Below are positions 33,457-42,300 of a stretch of DNA of 64,000 nucleotides, in pieces; position 1 is the stretch's first letter; each line of letters begins with the position of its first letter. The stretch covers positions 135,394 to 199,393 of the forward strand of contig VSDK01004639.1 in NCBI GenBank assembly GCA_009767595.1, in the 5' to 3' direction. A model generated the notes under the pieces. The model searched no databases and was not told where the DNA came from. It saw only the letters and a list, made by a program, of their open reading frames with translations. Origin of the DNA: Symbiodinium kawagutii. Its lineage: Eukaryota; Sar; Dinophyceae; Suessiales; Symbiodiniaceae. The translations under genes and the position numbers were made by a program.

Positions 33457-36400
33457 CTAACTAGGTCTATGGCGACTCCGTCTCCATGACACATACCGTT
33501 CCTCACGCATCTGCAAAGTTTCACCCTCTGGAGGCAGCAAAACAGTCGAAAAAATCGGCTCTCGATGGGGTATCGTCGGCAGTTCAACAAATTGTGTTTT
33601 CTTGGAGTCAGGGGACCGGTGCAAGTAGTCCCAAACCCATTGCATCGATTCATCTTGAAGCAGCATACAAGGTCGTTGTGACAAACCCATCTTATGTCCC
33701 CCCGCCCCCAACTTGTAGAGCGAGGAAATCAAAACTCCTCTTCCCTTTGGCAGCAGATCTCTTTGAAGCAAAAACTCCACATGCTTGATGGCACCAGTGA
33801 AAGAAACTATTGCATCATTAATGAGAAATTGTTCTCGTGACCAACCCAGCAGGGAGGCAACCGGTTGATAGTAGCCCTCAACTTTCAACGGCACATCTGT
33901 CTGCGTCGTAAGCATGAAGTTGAAAAACAATTCCAACCAAGTGACACCGCAATCATGATCCAATGCAGGGGAGGGAAAGCGCAGAGAGCCCAGCCATTGT
34001 AGCAACAAGTGAGTAAAAGGGGTGCCCCACCTACTGTAGTCCGTGATCCAAAGATCATCATCATCGATGGCAACATGCCATCCCTCAGTGAAATCCCAAT
34101 TTTGATACACCTGCAAAGTACGAGAAGGGTTGAACTGTTCGACATTGTCATCCTGAGTCAGCAGTTGTTTACGCATCAATGCCAAATCCCGTCGAAGCAG
34201 CAATTGTTTGTGAAAAAAATCCTGTGCATGCTGTTCATCTGTAAAACCATCACGCATCAACTGAGTGTAGGAAGGCAAAAGTTGCAAACAAGCCCGCTTA
34301 GCTACCAAGTCTGCCACTGCATTACCAATCCGCAACCAGGTCTCCCGAGGTGAGTCAGCAAGCAAGTCCTGATGTGCCTTTACCTTGACCGTAGGTGTGG
34401 ACAAATCATGATCCCAAAGCAAGGTATGCCAGCGCCGCAAAAGGTCAAAGTTCTTCATCTTGTGTAGCACCCAAATGTTTCGTGTCTGTTGCAACAAAGC
34501 ATAACGTGACAAGACATATGCAGAATCCGTGTGAACAGGTTGTTCCGTTCTTTGTTCATGTGTTTGGACAGCTGCAAGCAATTCGGCTCTATCGATGGAT
34601 TGCCGACCAGGCAGCAAGGCAACCCCCGCTGTTCCAAAATGTTTATCCAAAATCATCCCCAGCGGTAGGTGAACATCAGCCACGATTTCAGCAACTGCAT
34701 GCAAAGGAAAGACAACTGCGTATGCCCCCCATCGATGAAATGGTGAAGTAGGTTGTTGGCAAGAGCCATCCGTGAAAAACCCATACCGTGCTTGTGTCAC
34801 CTGCAGGTCAGCCTCTGGAAGGTGGAACTGCAGCATTCGAATGTATGAAAACTGGGAATTTTGAAAAACTGCCGGTTGCAAAGTATAAATCAAGTCGTGT
34901 TGGTCCAGCATTTCACAAGTATCCGCATGAGTGTGTCTCACAACTTCAGTTGCCGGGCAATGCAGCAATTGGTGTTCCTTAGAATCCACCTGGGAACAAA
35001 ACGGGCATAGAGCCCCGTCATCCAGAAAGTGATGTTTTTGTTCACCAGTCATGAAAGCTCCTGTCAATTCCAAAGCAAGGGCATGTTTGCCATCAGAACC
35101 CATGCGAGAAAAAACTGTTGTGGTTAACCGTCGATCCAAAGGAGGCATGTGTTTGCAACCTTGACGTGACGAAACTTCGAGTGCCACCAAATCCAACCAC
35201 GCTTGTTCAACTGCCCGAAGGATGTCAGCCAAGTCGGAGTATAACAAGTGCAATCGAAAAAAGGCATCCACTAGTAACCACCCCTGTCGATCCAGTTGCC
35301 AAGAAAGCTTGGCCAGATAGAAGCTCAATGCACCAGCAGGGCCCATAATGGATTGCGGTGGTCTGTCAACCGAAGCCACCAAATTGTAAAATTCTAACGC
35401 CTCTGCATCTGAAGCCACGCTAAGATACATCCGAGCATGAATCACCGCTTGGGAAATAACATACTGTTCAGGGTCCTGCAGAGAGGATGTCAAAATCATA
35501 CAAGACAAGTGCGGTTGTGCGTTGGCCTTCGAACCCAGGAAAGCAGACTTAATCTCCGTTCGCAGTTCTTTAAAGAAGCTTGCCCCCGTAGCATAGGCAT
35601 GTGTGCCATACAATGCTTTGTTGATACAAGCAGCCTGAATGATTTCACCTTTGACTTTGTAGTCAACTTGCAAGTGCTGCAGTTTCCTCAAGCGTTGAAG
35701 AGCAAGGTCGTGTCGTTCTTGCTGGGTGTCTCTGGTCATGCGACACCTGTAATGCATGATGATCCCCAGCTCCCGGGAGTTGGAAACATGCTGCAAGTCA
35801 TGCGCAAAAGGATACAAGTTACGGAGTCTTGTCCATTCATCTGCATGTTCGTCTGAAGTGGCCCAGCAAAATGTCTTCTGCCAGTCGATGGGTATATGCA
35901 ATTTTTGGGTGAAATCCTGCAAAAGCAGCATCATGGAAGAATGAGCCTGTGAAGAAGCAGCATGAAACGACCAGTTATCTGCGAAAAGGTGCAAAATGAC
36001 CGATGGACACTGTAGTTCGACTAAGTACACCAGTGCTCTGTTGATTGCAAGCATGCTGAGAACGCTCCACTGGTCCCCTTCTGGAACCCCAGTTGCCGTA
36101 GGGAGCTGTTCAAACAGTTGGCCTTGCACCTGCCAACTACGCTTCATACGGCCCAAGGAGGTGTACCAACAATCGACCAACATCGGATCAACCCCCAGAA
36201 GCAACATCAGTCGTCTGCAAGGTTTCGTGGGGACATTGTTAAATGCCTTCTGGATGTCAAGGGTGAGCCCACCAGGGGACTGGGCCCCTGCGCCATACGC
36301 AGCCTTTTCCAGTTGAAGTTGCAGTGCATACAAGGCATTAGTGTAGGATCGTTTGGGTAAAAACCCTGTCACCGATGGCGGGAAAAGGTCCCCCCAGCAA

Positions 36401-38829
36401 AGAAACACAGATCTTGTCGCCACCTTGCTCCAGAGTCTATAGATCAATGATAACACCGTTATGGGGCGAACATCTGAAGGTGAAAAACTGCCAGCCTTTT
36501 TGCACAGAGCCACCACGCGTGCGCGCATGAGAAACGTTGGGAAGCCGGAGGGTATCATCTGATCACATGCCGCCTTCAAATCAGCAATGCAAGCCACAGG
36601 AAGCATCTGCAATTCACTTGCGCTCCAACCACAAGAACCACGGGCAGTAGCTGGGTTCAAAGCTTTAACCGCCCACTTCCAGGTCTCCAAATCAGCAGTT
36701 GAATTAGGCACCGGTTGTTGTGGAGGGAAGTGTTCCAGTAAGGACAAAAAGTCATCCCAGCGATCATCGGAAACTCCTTGATCTTGGTCCCAAAATCGTA
36801 ACCAGTAGTCGTTCATTAGTGTGGCCACTTTGGGTGGTTCAACCCAGTGTTGCAACTGGGACAAAATAAATGTATCTGCCAAAACAGCATCAGCATCTTG
36901 CAACATAAGTTCAAGGTGCGACTCATTAAGAGAAACAACCTCTGCCAACTGATCATCAATGGTGCACGGCAAATGAGAGAGCAAGGTGTGATTCGAAGGC
37001 AAATCAACAGTGACCAACCCATGTTGCAACGGCACCGAAACAGGTACCCGATATTGAATCGTTTGCTGAATCTGATCAACCAGTCCATGTGAAGGTTCCC
37101 TAATGGATTGAAAGGCCTGCTTCTTACCAAATCGCTTCACATCTCGGTCTCGAAGAAACGCACTCAGCTGATCCCGACGTTTATTATGTTGGTACACCAG
37201 TTGGTTGACATGATGTTCGAGGAGTTGCCCCATGTCAAACAGGTATGCTTCCACCGGTGTGCTCAAAGGAACCGGATAGAGCTCAGGCATAGTGAACAAC
37301 CAATCCCAAAAATGCTGTTTGCACCCCTTGGCTCGCAGAATGCACTGCCATTCTTGTTGAAGAACAAGAGCAGGTTGTGGCTTGTTGGCCCCACATCGAC
37401 GCCGCAGAGAATGAATTCTCCGAACTTGAATGGTAAGGTTCTTAATCAAATGCGTTGGCTGATCAACAATCGGAGCAAACTCTCCTTGTCGAGCCTGTGG
37501 AATCAGGCCTGTGACATGAGTCTTCTTAGGCTCAAAAGGTTGGCAGCGTCCCCTACAGTTGGGTGGTAGCCCTGCAAAACCTGACGTGGGCAACATGTCC
37601 TGTTGAACCTCGAGCAGTGCAGCATGAACAGCCTTCTCTACCTGGTGGGACCATTGCATCAACTCTTCACCAGGCTCCAATGCATCATCACAAGGAAGAT
37701 AGTGCTTATCAACCAAATCAGCAGAGGGCCCCAGGTGGAGCCACGAATGAGGTAGCGGCCAATGAATCCTGGTGGGGGCTTCCCCTGGAATCTTCAACTC
37801 AAAGAGAAGAGGGTTATGACCTGCAACCACGTGTGACTGGTCCACCCATACCTTGCCAACCAATGGAGCCAAGTCTGGCGACAAAATTGCTACATCATTG
37901 TGCGTGGAAGTTGCAAAGGTGGGTGGCAAGGATGCTCCTGTGAGGTGAAGGTGACATTCCTCTGCTGTGGTGCATCCCATGCTTTGCAAGCAACGGTATG
38001 TGTCCAAAGTTGTTGGGTGGTGATTCAAATCACCAACAATCAAAAAAGGAAGGTGGTTTCTGCGAACTACGTCAAGTGCCGACTGCAACAAGTGGTCAGT
38101 GCGATTCCGGGATTGGGCTTGGCAACTTGGAAAACCATAAAGTACTACCACCTGAAGTTCAAGATGACCCAGTTTGATGAAAGCATGCATCAGTCGGCCA
38201 CTAGCTTCCCACATGTCCGAAGTACTATGTTTTGCTAGTCTGCCAGGGAAGCGGGAGTGACAGGACACCCCAGTGGCCATGCCCCTCAATCCATCACATT
38301 CACGGTGTTGCTGAAGCTGCGTGGGAACGGGTTGTCCCCAAAAGGAACGAAAACCCAAAGACCTAAAAGCCGGAGATTCAACTGCTTGCACCCGACGAGT
38401 AGCACTGGTTTCAGAAAGACAAATAACATCAGGGCTGAGGTCTGCTAGAGCTGAAGCTTTATGCAGCACAGCGGTTGGGTTAGTAACTAGAAAAGTGGCT
38501 GCAAAAGGTCCTGGGTTACCTGCTTCGCCGATCCTAAGGGCTGCCAAAGGGCTAAGGCGATAAGGCAGGTGCATGCAAAGAAACATGTGAACAAATCTGA
38601 TCAATTCCAACAGAAACCAATAACTACCCAATTTATTGCATAGCAAAACGGAACCGATTCCAAAAGGATTGTCCACCATCAAATTCTTAAAAAAGAAGTG
38701 CAAATGCCTTTGATTCCGAGGGAAATCACCTTGCACACTGACGAGGTCGACACAATTCTCCAAAATGCACTCGGCCCGCAACCTTTGATCACCAGACACA
38801 CACCAGCGGTCTAGGACATGGGGTATCAA
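33457..38829 (-). CDS. LINE ORF2: AP endonuclease, reverse transcriptase, RNase H
   Basis: 1,790 residues if read from TTG at 38829; the frame is open back to the TGA at 38926 and the first in-frame ATG gives residue 51, so the start is uncertain. Endonuclease/exonuclease/phosphatase domain about 110-345: LSET (E140), VGDLNHHP (D267, N269) and AGHNP (H338; the usual SDH aspartate is glycine). Reverse transcriptase about 765-1000: LTLDIQKAFNNV (D858), GVPEGDQWS (914-922), and FADN (949-952) where FADD is usual. CCHC knuckle CX2CX7HX4C at 1275-1291. RNase H 1349-1511 with all five acidic/His positions visible: D1354, E1416, D1435, H1486, D1507. About 280 further residues are unassigned. It would nick target DNA and copy the element RNA. 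Confidence 0.88.
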   Translation of the reverse strand: MIPHVLDRWCVSGDQRLRAECILENCVDLVSVQGDFPRNQRHLHFFFKNLMVDNPFGIGSVLLCNKLGSYWFLLELIRFVHMFLCMHLPYRLSPLAALRIGEAGNPGPFAATFLVTNPTAVLHKASALADLSPDVICLSETSATRRVQAVESPAFRSLGFRSFWGQPVPTQLQQHRECDGLRGMATGVSCHSRFPGRLAKHSTSDMWEASGRLMHAFIKLGHLELQVVVLYGFPSCQAQSRNRTDHLLQSALDVVRRNHLPFLIVGDLNHHPTTLDTYRCLQSMGCTTAEECHLHLTGASLPPTFATSTHNDVAILSPDLAPLVGKVWVDQSHVVAGHNPLLFELKIPGEAPTRIHWPLPHSWLHLGPSADLVDKHYLPCDDALEPGEELMQWSHQVEKAVHAALLEVQQDMLPTSGFAGLPPNCRGRCQPFEPKKTHVTGLIPQARQGEFAPIVDQPTHLIKNLTIQVRRIHSLRRRCGANKPQPALVLQQEWQCILRAKGCKQHFWDWLFTMPELYPVPLSTPVEAYLFDMGQLLEHHVNQLVYQHNKRRDQLSAFLRDRDVKRFGKKQAFQSIREPSHGLVDQIQQTIQYRVPVSVPLQHGLVTVDLPSNHTLLSHLPCTIDDQLAEVVSLNESHLELMLQDADAVLADTFILSQLQHWVEPPKVATLMNDYWLRFWDQDQGVSDDRWDDFLSLLEHFPPQQPVPNSTADLETWKWAVKALNPATARGSCGWSASELQMLPVACIADLKAACDQMIPSGFPTFLMRARVVALCKKAGSFSPSDVRPITVLSLIYRLWSKVATRSVFLCWGDLFPPSVTGFLPKRSYTNALYALQLQLEKAAYGAGAQSPGGLTLDIQKAFNNVPTKPCRRLMLLLGVDPMLVDCWYTSLGRMKRSWQVQGQLFEQLPTATGVPEGDQWSVLSMLAINRALVYLVELQCPSVILHLFADNWSFHAASSQAHSSMMLLLQDFTQKLHIPIDWQKTFCWATSDEHADEWTRLRNLYPFAHDLQHVSNSRELGIIMHYRCRMTRDTQQERHDLALQRLRKLQHLQVDYKVKGEIIQAACINKALYGTHAYATGASFFKELRTEIKSAFLGSKANAQPHLSCMILTSSLQDPEQYVISQAVIHARMYLSVASDAEALEFYNLVASVDRPPQSIMGPAGALSFYLAKLSWQLDRQGWLLVDAFFRLHLLYSDLADILRAVEQAWLDLVALEVSSRQGCKHMPPLDRRLTTTVFSRMGSDGKHALALELTGAFMTGEQKHHFLDDGALCPFCSQVDSKEHQLLHCPATEVVRHTHADTCEMLDQHDLIYTLQPAVFQNSQFSYIRMLQFHLPEADLQVTQARYGFFTDGSCQQPTSPFHRWGAYAVVFPLHAVAEIVADVHLPLGMILDKHFGTAGVALLPGRQSIDRAELLAAVQTHEQRTEQPVHTDSAYVLSRYALLQQTRNIWVLHKMKNFDLLRRWHTLLWDHDLSTPTVKVKAHQDLLADSPRETWLRIGNAVADLVAKRACLQLLPSYTQLMRDGFTDEQHAQDFFHKQLLLRRDLALMRKQLLTQDDNVEQFNPSRTLQVYQNWDFTEGWHVAIDDDDLWITDYSRWGTPFTHLLLQWLGSLRFPSPALDHDCGVTWLELFFNFMLTTQTDVPLKVEGYYQPVASLLGWSREQFLINDAIVSFTGAIKHVEFLLQRDLLPKGRGVLISSLYKLGAGGHKMGLSQRPCMLLQDESMQWVWDYLHRSPDSKKTQFVELPTIPHREPIFSTVLLPPEGETLQMREERYVSWRRSRHRPS

Positions 38830-38925
38830 ATGATCTAGGTAGCAGTCCGAGCACCCATGGAGTCGGTGAGGATGTCCAAGAGCACAAGGTAAATCGGTCC
38901 CTGGAAGTGACCCAAGGAAGACAGG

Positions 38926-39360
38926 TCATTCATTCATGCGCAGCAGCTCTGCTGCTGGGTCTTCCTCTGGGGTCCTCTTCATGCCACGTTGAAACAAAAC
39001 CTTGAGTTCATCAAAGGCAGTTGCAAGTCGTTCCTCCTGTTTTTGCATGGCAACCGAGATGGTTTGATGGATGTTCTGCTGTTCCTGATTCAGCCAATCC
39101 ATGCCTTGCTTGGTGTGATGAACATGCTGTTGAAACTGTTCCTCCATCACTTGTTGGCGAGTCTGAATCTGTTTTGCAGCATCCGCTTGGGAAACTTGGA
39201 GTTTCTGGACAGCCTGTTCCAAGGTTTGGATTCTGTTGTCTTGTTGTTGAAACATGCCAGCCACTGGGCCTTCAACTGATCGATTGTGTTGAGAAGGCAG
39301 GGCTGAAGCAGCCTTGCAATTCCACCGGAGCTGCTGGTTTGGTTGAATCACTCGTTGCAT
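38926..39360 (-). CDS. LINE coiled-coil ORF bridging ORF1 and ORF2
   Basis: 144 residues from an ATG at 39360. From about residue 36 the protein is rich in Q, E and heptad-like leucine/isoleucine/methionine (FQQQDNRIQTLEQAVQKLQ, then MDWLNQEQQNIHQTI), a typical coiled coil as found in LINE ORF1 trimerisation regions. It overlaps the end of ORF1 by 89 nt, reached by a +1 shift, and lies in the same frame as ORF2, separated from it by a single TGA at 38926-38928. It may be a separate protein, the product of recoding from ORF1, or part of one polyprotein broken in this copy. Confidence 0.6.
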   Translation of the reverse strand: MQRVIQPNQQLRWNCKAASALPSQHNRSVEGPVAGMFQQQDNRIQTLEQAVQKLQVSQADAAKQIQTRQQVMEEQFQQHVHHTKQGMDWLNQEQQNIHQTISVAMQKQEERLATAFDELKVLFQRGMKRTPEEDPAAELLRMNE

Positions 39361-42300
39361 TGGCCAAAGAGCTCAGTTTGGGACCCGCCAAGACCAAGCC
39401 AGGGGCATTCGTAGACTTCTGGGGAATCCTCTGAAGAAGAAGCGGCTGTCCATTGAAGGTCAAAACACCTTCCGGGACCGTGTCTGCAGCAATGATCCAC
39501 TGTTTGGCACCGGATGGTCGCAAAGGTTTAATGGACCAAGAGAATTGACTTCTGGCCCATTCTTTCAAAATCGTAGCATCCACCCCATGTGGCAAAGGAT
39601 AGAGCCGAAACACCAATGATGGATTGTTGGCATCAGGTTCAGGCAAGTCCGGCTTGAGCAGCCGCCAAGCTGTTGCAAAGGCCCCTGATTCGATTCTGAT
39701 GCCATAGCCCTTGCGGGACTTGACAAGTCCTGCTGTGCCAGAAACTGCAGCTGTCTTGGTTTCGATTTCCAAAGGGGTTCCTGGAAGCCATATGACACGC
39801 CATTGGTCATCAACCCGACCCTGAGCAGATTTCGGTTGAATGTAAATTCTGGAGAAGCCATTGCGTTTCAACAAAGCTGCAAAAGAAGGTGACTTATCAA
39901 ATTCTCCATGGAATTGCAGGCTGGTGGCCTGACTGGGAGAAACTGCTGTGCCATCCTTCTGCCAAGCTCGTCCCCAAGCTTTGTGCAAAGTACCCTGGAA
40001 ACCATCTGCTTCCAGCATTTGCATAACTGTCCTCACCGGAGAAGATTGAATCTGTTGCCATTGGGTCGACTCAAAGTCAGTTTTCCAAACCGTGATGCTA
40101 GCAACCTGCGTGTCTTTGATTTCAACCGCGCTGAGTGCTGCTGCCGAAGTGACAATGTGCTTGCTCCCAAATTGTACCAACACTCCGTTGAGTAACACTT
40201 CATTGCCACTAGCAAGATGCGTGGCCGGTGCGCTGACAGTGGACATAGCAAGCTTGCATGATGGTGGCGGCCCAAGAACATATAGTCCCAATTCGTCCGG
40301 TGCCAGTGTTGTGAACACATTCGCCCATTCTTGGGCCGTAGCCGTGGTGGTAAGCAAGATACCGGAAGCATGTGGACTGAACTGAGTCAGCAATTTCGCT
40401 GCCGTGCCATCAGCATTCCTAAAGAAGCCTGATCGAAGTTGATAGTGGGCTGGCTCAGCCACCAATGTGGCTCTGGCTTGTTTCCGATCTTGCACTTTCT
40501 GGTACTTCCCTTGCACCTGGGATCGTCTAGGACCATGAGGGGGCAACTTGACCTCCGCCTGTGAACACACCGCTTGGAAAGCCTCATGTCGTTTGTCAAG
40601 TGGTTCAGTGGTGAGACTCTGATGCAGCTTCGCCATGCCCATCTTGTCCGTCAACTTGGTGGGAAGATGCATCTCATATTCAAGAAGCATATTGGCTGTC
40701 ACAGACTCAACCAATTTGGCAAAATCCTGCTTGTTGGTGGGTGTCTTCGAACCCCCTCCCCCTGACAAGCGAAGAGTCAGAGGCGCACTGATCTGAATCA
40801 CCAAATGTTTCATGGAAAGAGTCTCAGCATGTTGTCGAAGAGTTTGATGAGCATCACACAAAAGGCCTCCAAGCAAAACCCTAGCTGATCCTTGTGTGTC
40901 TACCAGTCGATAGGCATGTCGAATCAGCGAGCTCACTGTGCGTTTGGTGAGGTCCCGAGACACCTCCATCTGCAAAAGTGTGTTGTGCTGAAATGTGAAG
41001 GTGACAGGCAAACCATCATGCAATGGATAGCATCTCAACAGTCCTGCTAGCAAATGGTGAAAAAGTGCAATGCGGAGCTGTGACAGTTCTGCCAAAGGTC
41101 TCAAAGGTGTAACATGAAATCGCAACGTGTCTGGATCCAAAACATCTGGTGGATCAAGTTGAAATGCATAGCCCAAAGAGCGACAAACCCCGTCCAGCTG
41201 CACGTTGGTCCAGAGTGTTTGCATCTGAGTCAGGGCTAAGGAATCTCCCCTATACTGTGCATGCAACTCTTGTTTGAGGTCATCTGCATGAACATCCAGA
41301 GCGACATGCGTAATCAGATCTAATGCATCCACAAGTCCCAAGGTTGTTGGTTCCGGAGTTGGAGTCATCTGTGTGTCAATCACCGTGGGGGGAACATCCC
41401 AGCACAGTTCAAAAAGCGAATGCGCATCCTCCTTGTGACATTGAGACAGAAGGACCCCTGGTTGCAGCCTCTGATCCTGAGAGAACAAAGATGGTGAGCC
41501 TTCAGCAAAAAGTTGGCCAAAAAATTGCAGCAAAGAAAGAATCACTGCCACATCATCAGAACCGGATTGTTGGCCCCTGCACACCTGACGAGAGCGATAG
41601 TACATGACCCATTGGATTCCCTCCGCAGTCATCAAAGATTTCACAGCCATCTGAAGATACCAGAAGAACAAATCATTGCGAAGAAATGGCACAGGAGTGG
41701 CTGGCACAGACAAACAAGGCCGAAACAAGAGTCTCCACTTGGTGGACGATTCCTGGTGAAAGCTAAGTTGCCGTCCCTTGGACCGTAGCCAAGTCAAAGT
41801 GGCTGTGTTCATCCACACTTGCTGAAAGGCTTCCATGGCATGTTCGGAACCTTCACATAACAGTACCAAGATGTCCGTGTTGGCGGGTACCCATGTCTGG
41901 ATTTGGACTTGTGAACACTGCGAAAAGATTGCTCCAAAGTTAGGAAGAACTGGCACTTCAACTGGGTCAGTGGTGACTTCCAAGCATGGGAGCACAACGT
42001 CATCAGGGGTGAGTTGCCCAAAGGAGTCAAAGTACAACTGATCCGGCAACAAGCATCTTGTGCATATGTCACGCCATGTGTGTTCATGTGCAACTTCATA
42101 CATGGTCAAATCCTGCTCATTGCGCACCAACAGTGTTTTGTGAACATCAGGGCACTGTGAAGGCATGTGAGCATCCTCAAGGGCTGGCATCAAAAGAACG
42201 TTGGCATCTGGAGCTGTGGTTTCAATTGGTTCATCCAACCGGTGAGTATCAACCAAGAAGTCTTTGGGAGTCACTGGAAAATGCCACAAGGCCAAAAGCT

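Noticed and set aside
34009..38563. Many plus-strand ORFs of 60-150 residues across the LINE ORF2
   Set aside because: They are antisense shadows of the long minus-strand frame with intact enzymatic motifs.
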